Assembly (NCBI RefSeq): GCF_001425355.1
Contig: NZ_LMQN01000012.1
Coordinates: 6,589-70,588 of the forward strand
DNA: 64,000 bases
Reading direction: 5' to 3'
Source: Chryseobacterium sp. Leaf405
Lineage (GTDB): Bacteria; Bacteroidota; Bacteroidia; Flavobacteriales; Weeksellaceae
The notes under the pieces were generated by a model. The model ran no database searches, had not been told where the DNA came from, and saw nothing but the letters and a program-made list of their open reading frames with translations. Positions 8,142-17,605 of this stretch are shown piece by piece. Position 1 is the stretch's first letter, and each line of letters begins with the position of its first letter. The position numbers and the translations under genes are program-made.

Positions 8142-9935
8142 TTAGTTATTATTGAAAAAATCATGAATAACTTTCGCTTTACTTTTTCCTAAAATCTCCT
8201 CCAATGTTTCCAGATTCGATTCTTTGATGCGTTTTACAGACTTTAATTTTGATAAAAGCAATTCGATCGTTTTATCTCCAACACCCGGAATTTCTTCCAG
8301 TTCAGATTTTATGGTTGAATTTGTTCTTCTTGTTCTGTGATGTCTCACGCCGAAACGGTGTGCTTCATCTCGTACTCGCTGAAGGATTTTCAGTGTTTCA
8401 GATTTTTTATCAAGATATAACGGGATTGGATCTTCGGGAAAGAAAATTTCTTCTAAACGTTTGGCAATTCCAACGATGGTAATTTTTCCATATAATCCCA
8501 ATATCCTTAAACTTTTAACAGCAGAAGATAATTGTCCTTTTCCACCATCAATCAATATTAATTGTGGTAAATTTTCTCCTTCATCTAGCATTCTTTTGTA
8601 ACGACGGAAGATCACTTCTTCCATAGTTTTAAAATCATCAGGACCAACCACCGTTTTTGGATGGAAAATTCTGTAATCTGCTTTGCTTGGCTTTCCGTCT
8701 TTAAAAACCACGCACGCCGAAACAGGATTAGTTCCCTGAATATTCGAGTTGTCAAAACCTTCAATATGTCTTGGCTCGACAGGCATTCTGAGGAGTTTCT
8801 GCATTTCAGCCATGATTCTGTTGGCATGCCTTTCCGGATCGATAATTTGTACTTGTTTTAGTTTTTCTAAACGGTATTCTTTTGCGTTTTTTTCAGAAAG
8901 TTCAACGATTCGTTTTTTATCACCAACTTTAGGAACAATCAGTTTTACATTCGGAATTTCAACAGATAAATGGAAAGGCAAAAGCACTTCTTTTGAATTG
9001 GAATCAAATTTTTGTCGGATTTCAATTAAAGCTTCCTCCATAATATCTTCATCGCTTTCCTCAAGAATTTTCTTGATTTCTGTGGTAAAACTCTGGATGA
9101 TATTTCCGTTTCGTATTTTAAAAAAATTTACATAAGCGGCGGTTTCGTCACTGGTCATTCCAAATACATCTACATCGTCGATGCTTGGGTTTACAACCGT
9201 ATTTTTAGTCTGATAATCTTCAAGAGCATCGATTCTTTCTTTAATAAACTGTGCCTGTTCAAACTGTAAATTTTCCGCATATTTCATCATCTGATTGACC
9301 AGATATTCTTTTGCTCTACGGAAATCACCTTTAATAATTCCTCGGATCGCATCGATTTTTTCATCATAATCTTCCTTACTTTCCAAGCCTTCACATGGTC
9401 CTTCGCAATTTTTGATATGATATTCAAGGCATACTTTATATTTGCCGTCTTCAATTTTTTGTGGTGATAGATTTAAATTACAGGTTCTTAATTTATAAAT
9501 ATGTTTAATGGTGTCCAACAAAATCTTTGCAGGACGAACTTTGGCATAAGGACCAAAATATTCTGAACCGTCTTTGATCTTCGTTCTTGTTAAAAAAATC
9601 CTCGGGAAATCTTCATTTTTAATGCAAATCCAAGGATAGGTTTTATCATCTTTTAACATGACATTGTAAAACGGCTGATGTTCTTTTATTAAATTATTTT
9701 CTAATAAAAGTGCGTCATATTCGCTGTTTACAATCGTTGTTTCCAGGCGTTGGATTTTCCCGACCATTATTCTTGTTCGGTATCCCGGAAGGTTTTTATT
9801 GAAATAAGAAAGAACTCTTTTTTTTAAATTTTTCGCCTTTCCCACATATAAAAGATGCTCGTTTTTATCATAATAACGATAAACGCCGGGTTCGGATGGT
9901 AAAGTTTTCAGCTGTAATTCTAAAGAAGGATTCAT
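8142..9935 (-). CDS. uvrC: excinuclease ABC subunit C (UvrC)
   Basis: UvrC makes both incisions around a lesion marked by UvrAB in nucleotide excision repair. The 597-aa protein has the expected order: an N-terminal GIY-YIG nuclease (PGVYRYYDK...LLYVGKAKNLKKRV, residues ~15-40), the Cys-containing LEYHIKNCEGPCEG segment, a UVR motif near 200-240 that contacts UvrB, an RNase H-like nuclease domain with DGGKGQL, and C-terminal helix-hairpin-helix motifs (EIPGVGDKTIELLL). Length and domain content are complete. It appears monocistronic. Confidence 0.97.
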   Translation of the reverse strand: MNPSLELQLKTLPSEPGVYRYYDKNEHLLYVGKAKNLKKRVLSYFNKNLPGYRTRIMVGKIQRLETTIVNSEYDALLLENNLIKEHQPFYNVMLKDDKTYPWICIKNEDFPRIFLTRTKIKDGSEYFGPYAKVRPAKILLDTIKHIYKLRTCNLNLSPQKIEDGKYKVCLEYHIKNCEGPCEGLESKEDYDEKIDAIRGIIKGDFRRAKEYLVNQMMKYAENLQFEQAQFIKERIDALEDYQTKNTVVNPSIDDVDVFGMTSDETAAYVNFFKIRNGNIIQSFTTEIKKILEESDEDIMEEALIEIRQKFDSNSKEVLLPFHLSVEIPNVKLIVPKVGDKKRIVELSEKNAKEYRLEKLKQVQIIDPERHANRIMAEMQKLLRMPVEPRHIEGFDNSNIQGTNPVSACVVFKDGKPSKADYRIFHPKTVVGPDDFKTMEEVIFRRYKRMLDEGENLPQLILIDGGKGQLSSAVKSLRILGLYGKITIVGIAKRLEEIFFPEDPIPLYLDKKSETLKILQRVRDEAHRFGVRHHRTRRTNSTIKSELEEIPGVGDKTIELLLSKLKSVKRIKESNLETLEEILGKSKAKVIHDFFNNN

Positions 9936-9963
9936 ATAACAAAATTACGGAATTTAAAGCCAC

Positions 9964-9991
9964 AAAAAAAGCCGTAGAAAATTCTACAGCT
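9964..9991 (-). terminator. terminator of the 10015-10776 gene
   Basis: On the minus strand a 9-bp stem (AGCTGTAGA / TCTACGGCT, one G-U) is followed by a seven-base T run. Confidence 0.8.
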
Positions 9992-10014
9992 TTACGATTT
10001 ATGTTAAAATTATT

Positions 10015-10776
10015 TTATCCGTGGTTCATGTCAGTATATTGATAAACAAGGAAGCTAAAATACTCCCATTCTACAGAGTCTTTAGGATATTTCTTCATGA
10101 ATTCCGGATTGTCTCCGAACAGAAAATCATAGTTATCTTCAAAATCATCTTTGTGAAGCCACATTACTTTATCACCTTTTCTTACATAATAAGATTTGAT
10201 AACGCCACCTCCAAACGCTGGAGCTCCTGCAAAACCAAAACTTGCCGTTTCTTTGGCAAAAGGGTCGTGATAAATAGAAATGAGTTCGTTAAATTCAGGA
10301 TTGACAACCTGCATTAAAAAACTTTTGCTTTCTTTTTTGTTTTTTAATGAAACAGTCTGATTTTCAAATGGAATTACATCGTCTGAGGTAGATTTTCCGT
10401 ATTTTTTGGTACTGTAATTTCTCATATTTGAAATAAACTTCGCCGCTTTCATTGATTTTTCGCCTTCAGTTGCATACAGATACATTTCAGCAATATCAGA
10501 AGAATTGAATTTCGTTGGTTTTCCAGTGTCAATATCTTCCATGGTAACGGAAAGAATCTGCCCTTTTTGCTTTTGCCAGGATCTGATGTAACCCTGATGT
10601 TCATTATTGTCTTTTAATATAATGGTAGACACTTTTTTTTGTGATGCAGTATTAAAACCTTCGTTGAATAAATATTTATTCATCTCTTTTTTCTCTTCTT
10701 TAGAGTATTTTACTTTCTGGGCGAAAGAAACGGTGCTTACCAATGACAATGCAAGTAGTAAAGTTTTAAGTTTCAT
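10015..10776 (-). CDS. hypothetical secreted protein
   Basis: I place the start at the ATG at 10776, giving 253 residues that begin with a typical signal peptide (MKLKTLLLALSLVSTVSFAQ). A start 31 codons earlier would put a charged, non-conserved stretch before the signal sequence. The mature part is soluble and rich in Lys, Asp and aromatics, with no domain I recognise; segments such as DNNEHQGYIRSWQKQKGQ suggest a beta-rich periplasmic protein. Function unknown. It is monocistronic with its own terminator and is divergent from hutH. Confidence 0.72.
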   Translation of the reverse strand: MKLKTLLLALSLVSTVSFAQKVKYSKEEKKEMNKYLFNEGFNTASQKKVSTIILKDNNEHQGYIRSWQKQKGQILSVTMEDIDTGKPTKFNSSDIAEMYLYATEGEKSMKAAKFISNMRNYSTKKYGKSTSDDVIPFENQTVSLKNKKESKSFLMQVVNPEFNELISIYHDPFAKETASFGFAGAPAFGGGVIKSYYVRKGDKVMWLHKDDFEDNYDFLFGDNPEFMKKYPKDSVEWEYFSFLVYQYTDMNHG

Positions 10777-10908
10777 AGGGATATTAATTTTTAATTTCGG
10801 CGGTAAAAATAGGAAATTAATCTGCTTGTTTTCATAAAAATATAAGGTGATGAAAATTAGCTTTTCCAATTATTGTTAAATGTGTAATTTTAAGACAAAT
10901 TTTAGAGA

Positions 10909-12396
10909 ATGATATACGGTGTAGATGTTTTCAGTTTCCATGATGTTTTGGAAATCTGTAAAACTCCAAATAAAGCGAAGCTTAACAAAGCAGCAAAAGA
11001 ACAGATTTTAAAATCTCAGAAGAATGTAAAGGAAATTGTTGAATCAGACAGAACGGTTTATGGAATCAATACAGGTTTCGGACCGTTGTGCGATGTGAAA
11101 ATATCTGAAGAGGAAACAGCACAGCTACAATATAATTTAATTATTTCTCATGCAGTAGGAGTTGGTAAGCCTATTGATAAAGAATTTTCAAAAATCATGA
11201 TGATTGCTAAAGTTCATGCATTATCAAAAGGATTTTCGGGAGTTTCTCTGGATGTCATTGAGAGATTGATCTTAATGTTGGAAAAAGATATTATTCCTGT
11301 CGTTCCGGAACAGGGTTCTGTTGGCGCTTCCGGAGATTTGGCTCCGTTGGCACATTTGGTATTACCGCTTTTAGGTCTTGGAAAAGTTTGGGTCGGTAAC
11401 GAAATTTTTGAAACAGCTGTAATTTTAGAAAAAAATAATCTTGAACCATTAACTTTAGGTCCGAAAGAAGGATTAGGATTAATTAACGGAACCCAATTTA
11501 TTCTTTCTCACGCTATTAAAGGTCTTGACAAATTTGAATATTTATTAGATTTGGCAGATATGACTGCGGCGATGAGCCTTGAAGCTTACAGAGGTTCAGC
11601 AAGTCCATTTAAAAAAGAACTTCACGATATCAGACCATTTGAAGGAAGTAAAAAAGTAGCAGCAAGAATGCTGAAATTTTTAAAAGATTCTGAAAATCTT
11701 CAAGCCCACGAATATTGTGACAGAGTTCAGGATCCATATTCAATGAGATGTGTACCACAGGTTCACGGGGCGAGTAGAAATGCTTTCGAACATCTGAAAA
11801 TGCTGACAGAAACAGAATTAAACTCTGTAACAGACAACCCGATTGTGTTAAGTGCTGAAGAATCTATTTCCGGAGGGAATTTTCACGGACAATTATTGGC
11901 AATGCCTTTAGATTATGCAACATTGGCTGCAGCAGAATTGGGGAATATTTCTGACAGAAGGAGCTATTTATTATTGGAAGGAAAATACGGTTTGCCAAGA
12001 TTATTAACGGAAAGTTCAGGTTTAAATTCAGGATTTATGATTCCTCAATATACTTCTGCGGCTTTGGTTACAGAAAATAAAACTTTGTGTTTCCCGGCTT
12101 CTGCGGATTCTATTCCGACAAGTTTGGGTCAGGAAGATCACGTTTCTATGGGAAGTATTTCGGGTAGAAAATTCAATCAGGTTTTAGGAAATCTGGTTAA
12201 TATTTTATCGGTTGAATTAATGTTTGCAGCACAGGGATTGGAATTCAGAAGACCTGCGAAATGTTCAAAAATTATTGAAGAAAATTATGTAATTCTTCGT
12301 TCAAAAGTTGCTAAGCTTGAAGAAGATCGATTGATTGGCGATGATATGTTGGCGATCGCAGAATTGATTAACGAAAGAAAATTTATTGTAAATTAA
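10909..12396 (+). CDS. hutH: histidine ammonia-lyase
   Basis: HutH removes ammonia from L-histidine to give urocanate, the first step of histidine degradation. The 495-aa protein carries the GSVGASGDLAPLAH signature with the Ala140-Ser141-Gly142 triad that cyclises to the MIO cofactor, the Tyr51 region (YGINTGFGPL) and the TDNPI segment. Length is normal. No other hut genes adjoin it, so the pathway is not clustered here; some family members are tyrosine or phenylalanine lyases, and the SHAVGVG motif near residue 80 fits the histidine type better. Confidence 0.92.
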   Translation: MIYGVDVFSFHDVLEICKTPNKAKLNKAAKEQILKSQKNVKEIVESDRTVYGINTGFGPLCDVKISEEETAQLQYNLIISHAVGVGKPIDKEFSKIMMIAKVHALSKGFSGVSLDVIERLILMLEKDIIPVVPEQGSVGASGDLAPLAHLVLPLLGLGKVWVGNEIFETAVILEKNNLEPLTLGPKEGLGLINGTQFILSHAIKGLDKFEYLLDLADMTAAMSLEAYRGSASPFKKELHDIRPFEGSKKVAARMLKFLKDSENLQAHEYCDRVQDPYSMRCVPQVHGASRNAFEHLKMLTETELNSVTDNPIVLSAEESISGGNFHGQLLAMPLDYATLAAAELGNISDRRSYLLLEGKYGLPRLLTESSGLNSGFMIPQYTSAALVTENKTLCFPASADSIPTSLGQEDHVSMGSISGRKFNQVLGNLVNILSVELMFAAQGLEFRRPAKCSKIIEENYVILRSKVAKLEEDRLIGDDMLAIAELINERKFIVN

Positions 12397-12417
12397 TTTT
12401 AAACTTAAATGATATTA

Positions 12418-12446
12418 AGACTTCTAGAAATGGGAGTCTTTTTTTG
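12418..12446 (+). terminator. terminator of hutH
   Basis: AGACTTC (12418-12424) pairs with GGGAGTCT (12432-12439) allowing one G-U, followed by seven T's. Confidence 0.75.
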
Positions 12447-12572
12447 TTTAGAAATTCATAATTAATAAATGTTGCTATTTCAAGCATAATAAAATTAAAG
12501 ATAAATTAAATTTCAAAGTTCTGTAATTCAATGTAAAGTGATAACTTGGTTAGCCAATCAAATATTATTTAT

Positions 12573-14069
12573 ATGAAAAAGAACGTATTTTATTTATTAA
12601 TGCTGTTTTTTATTTTCTCGGCTTGTAACAGAGAAGATATTCAGAACAATCCTTCGAATATTGAAGTGGCTCAGAAAGATCCTTTATCTGCAAAAGAGAT
12701 CAATGAAAAAATTAATGAAACGATCAAAACAAAAGGAAAATTTTCCTGGAATGATTCTTCAGATCATTTTGTATGGAGTGCGATTTTTCAGGGAAATAAA
12801 ATTGCTTCAATCGGATTCGGATCTTCGTTTGACAGAAGTTTAGATTCCAATAATAAGGCGATTGAAGACGAAATTTTAGATTTAATTCAGAGATATGAAG
12901 GAAAATCAGAAAGGATTTTATTGTCATCCGATCAATATTTAAATCAAATGGATGTGGCGATTGAAAAGCAGGAAACGATAATTGCTCTTCGCAAAATGAA
13001 AAACATCCGCTATCTGGAACCTGCAGACTACCGTTATTTTGAGAATGAAAATAAATTCAACGGAACAGCGAAATCCAGTGGAAGTTCTTCAGGCTGCGGT
13101 TTTGAATCTTCCGTTTTAAATGCAGCAGATTATACAATAGTAACTCCCAATGCCAAAGCGCCCTGGTCTTTTGCAAAACATAATATTATCAATGCCTGGA
13201 GCTACAGTACGGGAGCTGGTGTAACAATTGGAGTAATTGATAGCGGTGTTTCTCCTGAACAAAGTCTGTTGGGAAGCAGTTTTAATAATGGGCTTTCTTC
13301 AGGAAGAACCATCAGTAAAAACGGAGTGTATGTAGATTCAGTTTGGCCATGGAGTAGTGGTTATGACGGTTCTGCTGATAAATGTGGTCACGGAACGAGT
13401 ATGGCTTCGGCGGCAGTGGCCCCGAGAAATAATCAAGGACAACCTGTCGGTGTGGCTTATAATGCTAATTTAGTAGCATATAGAGCGGCTTCCAACGTAG
13501 TTTTAGATGGTTATCATGAACAAAACGGGGTGAAAATCGCCTTTACAGAATTAGGAAATAACAACAATGTTAAAATCATATCCATGTCGATGGGACATAT
13601 TTTCTCTGTCGGAAAAATTGAAGACGGTGTGAAATATGCTTATTCTAAAGGTAAATTAATTTTCTGTGCGGGCGGAACTTCCACTAGCTTCACAACTTTT
13701 GTCGGCGTGATTTTCCCGGCTTGGATGTCTGAAACACAAGCGATCACAGGAGTTAAAGAAAATACATCTAATCAAAAATGTGATGTTTGCCATTCAGGTT
13801 CGGAAATTGATTTTACTTATCAGATGGAAAGAGCTTCAGGAAACAATATTCCGGTATTAAGTTATTACAACGGGCAGTCAGATTATGTTGGCGGTTCGTC
13901 GGTGGCAACAGCTTCTACTGCAGGAATTGCAGCATTGGTTTGGGCTAAAAATCCTTCATGGACGAGAGATCAGGTGTTGAATAAAATGAGACAATCAGCA
14001 ACGTATTATCCAACTAAAAATTCGGATTATGGATATGGAAATATCAATGTTTTACAGGCAGTTCAGTAA
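12573..14069 (+). CDS. S8 family (subtilisin-like) serine peptidase, lipoprotein
   Basis: The ATG at 12573 gives 498 residues starting with a lipoprotein signal (MKKNVFYLLMLFFIFSAC, lipid-bearing Cys18). A pro-region follows to about residue 165. The subtilase domain has the full triad: Asp223 in VIDSGV, His273 in CGHGTSMA, and Ser443 in YVGGSSVATAS, the last deviating slightly from the usual GTSMA. Extra cysteines (e.g. QKCDVCHSG, ~402-408) may form disulfides. It is probably a surface or periplasmic protease. No T9SS C-terminal sorting domain is visible; the protein ends soon after the peptidase fold. Monocistronic. Confidence 0.92.
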   Translation: MKKNVFYLLMLFFIFSACNREDIQNNPSNIEVAQKDPLSAKEINEKINETIKTKGKFSWNDSSDHFVWSAIFQGNKIASIGFGSSFDRSLDSNNKAIEDEILDLIQRYEGKSERILLSSDQYLNQMDVAIEKQETIIALRKMKNIRYLEPADYRYFENENKFNGTAKSSGSSSGCGFESSVLNAADYTIVTPNAKAPWSFAKHNIINAWSYSTGAGVTIGVIDSGVSPEQSLLGSSFNNGLSSGRTISKNGVYVDSVWPWSSGYDGSADKCGHGTSMASAAVAPRNNQGQPVGVAYNANLVAYRAASNVVLDGYHEQNGVKIAFTELGNNNNVKIISMSMGHIFSVGKIEDGVKYAYSKGKLIFCAGGTSTSFTTFVGVIFPAWMSETQAITGVKENTSNQKCDVCHSGSEIDFTYQMERASGNNIPVLSYYNGQSDYVGGSSVATASTAGIAALVWAKNPSWTRDQVLNKMRQSATYYPTKNSDYGYGNINVLQAVQ

Positions 14070-14101
14070 AATATGTATTTAATTTTCTCTCAATAATAAC
14101 A

Positions 14102-14134
14102 AAAAGCTTCCAATTCGGAAGCTTTTGTTTTTTA
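14102..14134. terminator. bidirectional terminator
   Basis: AAAAGCTTCC (14102-14111) and GGAAGCTTTT (14117-14126) form a 10-bp perfect stem between the convergent peptidase gene and the 14144-15310 gene. Confidence 0.88.
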
Positions 14135-14143
14135 ATTAACTTA

Positions 14144-15310
14144 TTAATCACCCAGCTGATAATCGAGTGGAAGCAATTTATCAATTTTATCTTTTGCAAA
14201 TTCTCCCTGATTGGTCAGCATACCCGGATTTGAAGTATTTCCGTCGGGATAAATTTCATAAGTATCACCTTCAGGGTGAAGAAAAGAAGTCTGTACCATC
14301 GGGATCGTTGTTTTCGCAAACTTCCCTTTTTTTAATTCATAATGATACTTTTTAAAATTAATCTGCATCATGTGATCATAATCCAGAAATAATTTCCCAT
14401 CTGTTTTAGTGTAATCAGATTCAGGAATTTTGGTTTTTGTAACGGCGATTTTATAAGGCGGTTCATTTTTTTTTCTCGTTCCTATATCTAAGATGTCTTG
14501 CGGAACATTAAGATTGCTGGTTAATTTAAATGTTTTCGCAAAATCTTTTAACCTCTGTAATTCTTCTTCCGTCGGATATTTTGAATTGGGATACTTGGTA
14601 ATCTGATTTACGATATATCCATTATCTGCGACTTTATTTTCATACACACTCCTGAAAAAATGCACCTGGCTTCCGTCATAGGCATTCATCCTGTTAAGTT
14701 TTACCTTATCATTGCTTTTTGTTTCTCTAAAAAAACTGGTTCCCATAAATCGGGTTGTATTATCATCAAAATTAGCAGAAAATTCCACAAGATTATAGTC
14801 TATGGTATATCCTAAACTTTTGTTTTCGATGATTAACGTCTGTGGAGCTTTTACTTTTAAAATTTTATTTTCTTTATCGTAAGAAAACTTCAGCGAGCGT
14901 TGATTTTTAATTCTCACATTTTCTCTGTCATAACCAATAAAAGAATCCAGAAAAAAATTGATGTAATTTTTGTAAGCAGCTTCTGTAAAAGGAATAATTC
15001 GTACTTCCTCAATTTCTTTAGCTTTTACTAAAATAACTTTCAGAGTTTTACCTAAAACTTCCGAAGTATTAATCGTGAATGTTTCGTAATCATCTTTCTG
15101 AAAAACAAGGCTGTTATTGTTTGTTGAGGGCAGGTTCAGCGTGAAACTTCCATCTGCAGCGGAAACAGTTCCGGTTTTTGTTCCGTCTAAATAGATATTA
15201 ACATTTGAAATAGGCTTGTCAATGTCATTCAATACTTTTCCCGTAATAGTTTGTGCAATTGATAAGTAAAACGGCAGAATAATCAATAAAAGAAATATCG
15301 TTTTTTTCAT
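14144..15310 (-). CDS. CarboxypepD_reg-like domain secreted protein
   Basis: The start at 15310 gives 388 residues with a signal peptide ending at IAQ. Residues ~20-95 form a carboxypeptidase-regulatory-like beta-sandwich (ITGKVLNDIDKPISNVNIYLDGTKTG), the module also found at the N-terminus of SusC/TonB-dependent proteins and in Bacteroidota cell-surface proteins. The remaining ~290 residues resemble the DUF5686-like or hypothetical parts of such proteins but lack a visible barrel. Function is unknown; surface or periplasmic location is inferred. A start three codons earlier (15319) is also open. Confidence 0.75.
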   Translation of the reverse strand: MKKTIFLLLIILPFYLSIAQTITGKVLNDIDKPISNVNIYLDGTKTGTVSAADGSFTLNLPSTNNNSLVFQKDDYETFTINTSEVLGKTLKVILVKAKEIEEVRIIPFTEAAYKNYINFFLDSFIGYDRENVRIKNQRSLKFSYDKENKILKVKAPQTLIIENKSLGYTIDYNLVEFSANFDDNTTRFMGTSFFRETKSNDKVKLNRMNAYDGSQVHFFRSVYENKVADNGYIVNQITKYPNSKYPTEEELQRLKDFAKTFKLTSNLNVPQDILDIGTRKKNEPPYKIAVTKTKIPESDYTKTDGKLFLDYDHMMQINFKKYHYELKKGKFAKTTIPMVQTSFLHPEGDTYEIYPDGNTSNPGMLTNQGEFAKDKIDKLLPLDYQLGD

Positions 15311-15586
15311 GGTAAACAATATTACTAAATTTCTAGTGATAAAAAAAGTGAATATTTAACCATGATTAAGTGATTATACTTATGGCAAAAAATGAGTATA
15401 TCTACGCTATTATAAGTTCTTTATGTATGGTAGCTTTGTCATGTGATCACAAACAATATAATATTGATTAAAGATAAAATTCATAATCAATTTGTATTAA
15501 AAACTAATAACCATGGAGTCCAGAAACCATTATTAAACGGGGCGAAATCTGAAAAGCCAAAAGAGTAGGAAACCAAAATATTAATC

Positions 15587-15859
15587 ATGGCAACACAAGA
15601 ATTATTAACTGCAGGAGGATGGACAACATATGGACCTCTTACACCGGAAGATCAAAAGGTATTTGACGAAGCAATGAAAGGAATTATCGGCGTAAATTAT
15701 ACACCAAAAGAAGTATCTACTCAAGTAGTGGCTGGTGTTAATTACCGTTACAGATGTAATGCTTCTGTACCTCCTTCAGAGGTAGTTTGGGAAGCAATTG
15801 TAGAAATTTTTGCTCCGCTTGAAGGTGCACCTTATGTTGTTTCAATTCACAGAATTTAA
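15587..15859 (+). CDS. stefin/cystatin-like small protein (putative cysteine-protease inhibitor)
   Basis: This 90-aa protein has no signal peptide. It shows the hallmarks of the cystatin fold in the right order: an N-terminal glycine pair (residues 10-11), a helix (~20-33), the QVVAG first hairpin loop at 46-50 followed by VNYRYRC, then a strand-loop-strand (VWEAIVEIFAPLEGAPYVVSIHRI). In eukaryotic stefins the sequence QVVAGTNY occupies the same place and enters the active-site cleft of papain-type proteases. The inhibitory role is inferred from this motif. It has its own terminator, a ~270-nt upstream region without genes, and no linked protease of the papain class. Confidence 0.75.
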   Translation: MATQELLTAGGWTTYGPLTPEDQKVFDEAMKGIIGVNYTPKEVSTQVVAGVNYRYRCNASVPPSEVVWEAIVEIFAPLEGAPYVVSIHRI

Positions 15860-15880
15860 TCACAACATTAAAACTATAAG

Positions 15881-15910
15881 AATCGGAGGAATTTTTCTTC
15901 CGATTTTTTG
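15881..15910 (+). terminator. terminator of the cystatin-like gene
   Basis: AATCGGAGG (15881-15889) pairs with CTTCCGATT (15897-15905), one G-U, followed by T's. Confidence 0.82.
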
Positions 15911-15911
15911 T

Positions 15912-16739
15912 TTATCCAATTCTCACGCTCGTCATACTCAACGATCCTGCAATTAATTCATCATTAAATAAAGTTAGATTTTCAGACTTTTCTTTCAAAC
16001 CTAAAGAATAAATCAACGGTAAATAATGATCAGGAGTTGGAATGGCATATTGCAGAGAAGTTCCCTGTCTTTGATAATCAATAATATGTTGGAAATTTCC
16101 ATCCAAAAGCCAGTTGTTGGTTTTTTCACGGGCTTCAATCGCCCAGTCCCAGCCGGTCCCGACGGTATTGATGTTTCTCCAGTCGATCAATCTCAAATTA
16201 TGAACAATATTTCCGCTTCCGATAATTAAAATTCCTTTTTCTCTGAGTTTATTTAATCTTTTAGCTAAATCAAAATGATACTGCGGAGATTTTGTATAAT
16301 CAATACTCATCTGAATGACAGGAATATCTGCTTTAGGATACATATGTTTGATTACCGACCATGCGCCGTGATCCAAACCCCAATTGTGATCTTCCTCTAC
16401 CAAAACGGGAGCTAAAATTTCTGCAGTTTCGTGTGCCAACTCAGGACTTCCCTGAGCAGGATACTGAACATCAAACAAAGCCTGCGGAAAACCTCCAAAA
16501 TCATGAATCGTTCTCGGCATTTTCATCGCAGTTACTTTCGTCCCCTGCGTAAACCAATGGGCAGAAATACATAAAATAGCATTTGGTTTTGGAATTTCGG
16601 TTGCCGCCTTTCGAAATCCCTGTACAAACTGATTTTCTTCAATAGCATTCATCGGAGAGCCATGTCCTAAAAAGAGAACGGGCATTCTTTGTGTATTTTT
16701 AAAATTATCGCTAATGTTTTGTAAATCGTTGAGGTTCAT
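15912..16739 (-). CDS. ygiD: 4,5-DOPA dioxygenase extradiol-like (YgiD) protein
   Basis: The 275-aa protein belongs to the class III extradiol ring-cleaving dioxygenase family. Metal ligands are visible in LFLGHGSPMNA (His26), SAHWF (His61) and the GLDHGAWSV motif, with a further His in GSGNIVHNLR. YgiD cleaves L-DOPA at the 4,5 position in vitro; the physiological substrate of bacterial copies is unclear. Length is normal. It faces the cystatin-like gene and lies downstream of yceI on the same strand, with a strong terminator between them. Confidence 0.88.
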   Translation of the reverse strand: MNLNDLQNISDNFKNTQRMPVLFLGHGSPMNAIEENQFVQGFRKAATEIPKPNAILCISAHWFTQGTKVTAMKMPRTIHDFGGFPQALFDVQYPAQGSPELAHETAEILAPVLVEEDHNWGLDHGAWSVIKHMYPKADIPVIQMSIDYTKSPQYHFDLAKRLNKLREKGILIIGSGNIVHNLRLIDWRNINTVGTGWDWAIEAREKTNNWLLDGNFQHIIDYQRQGTSLQYAIPTPDHYLPLIYSLGLKEKSENLTLFNDELIAGSLSMTSVRIG

Positions 16740-16766
16740 GAGATTTTTGATTTTAATAAAAGAAAA

Positions 16767-16802
16767 AGACTCAGTAATTTAAGCTTGTAAATTACTGAGT
16801 CT
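16767..16802 (-). terminator. terminator of the YceI-family gene
   Basis: A 14-bp perfect stem (agactcagtaattt / aaattactgagtct) with a loop of eight bases; on the minus strand it is followed by a T-rich tract. Confidence 0.88.
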
Positions 16803-16821
16803 CAAAAATTATTTTAATTTA

Positions 16822-17334
16822 CTATGCTTGTTTTACGAACTGTAATTCTCCGGCAACTTTTACTTCTTCACTCACCATTACCCCCCCTGCTTCAAGGGCA
16901 GCATTCCAGTTTAATCCGAAATCTTTTCTGTTGATTTTTCCTTCAAAAGAAAAACCTGCTTTTGTATTTCCCCATGGGTCAACATTAATACCACCGAAAT
17001 CTACATCAAGAACGACAGGTTTTGTAATTCCGTTAATTGTTAGGTTTCCTGTCACTTCGTTATTCAAAGCAGAGGATTCGAAAGTAATCGTAGGATTTGC
17101 CTCAGCGTTGAAGAATTCAGCAGATTTTAAGTGATTGTCTCTGTCTGTATTGTTTGTAGAGATAGAATCTGTCTGTATTGTCGCAGTAGTCGTTGCATTA
17201 GCAAAAGTGTCGTCATCAGCATCAATTTCAGCAGTGAAGTTTGTAAAATTTCCTTTAATATTAGAAATCATCATGTGTTTTACTTTGAAAGTAATTTCAC
17301 TGTGCGCTAAGTCTAAGTTCCATTTTGTAGCCAT
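16822..17334 (-). CDS. YceI family protein
   Basis: The 170-aa protein begins directly with the YceI domain (WNLDLAHSEITFKVKHMMIS) and contains the family's DADDDTFANA, ITFESS and GNLTINGITKPV segments. YceI proteins form a lipocalin-like barrel that binds a polyisoprenoid chain. Unlike E. coli YceI, no signal peptide is present, so it is probably cytoplasmic. Monocistronic; the start ATG follows an A/T-rich stretch. Confidence 0.93.
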   Translation of the reverse strand: MATKWNLDLAHSEITFKVKHMMISNIKGNFTNFTAEIDADDDTFANATTTATIQTDSISTNNTDRDNHLKSAEFFNAEANPTITFESSALNNEVTGNLTINGITKPVVLDVDFGGINVDPWGNTKAGFSFEGKINRKDFGLNWNAALEAGGVMVSEEVKVAGELQFVKQA

Positions 17335-17605
17335 TGTATTCTATTTTTTATTGTTATTTATACTGCAAATGTAGATCAAAGTAGAGACCCAAATCATTGA
17401 CGTAGGATAAGAAATGATTTTCATATTATTTTTTAATCTTTCTTCACAATTATTGTCATTTCTGCAAAGGAGAAATCAAAAAAACAACTTGAAGTTAGGA
17501 AATAAATTCTATCAATTCATAAATCTCAGTTTACGAATCTTTTAATTTAACATTTCTTAACGGATGATTTTTATTTCTTACTTTTGGTGGATTCAATTTT
17601 TTATA

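Noticed and set aside
8749..9135. 128-aa plus-strand frame inside uvrC
   Set aside because: Antisense shadow; Ser/Phe-rich composition follows from complementing Lys/Glu codons.
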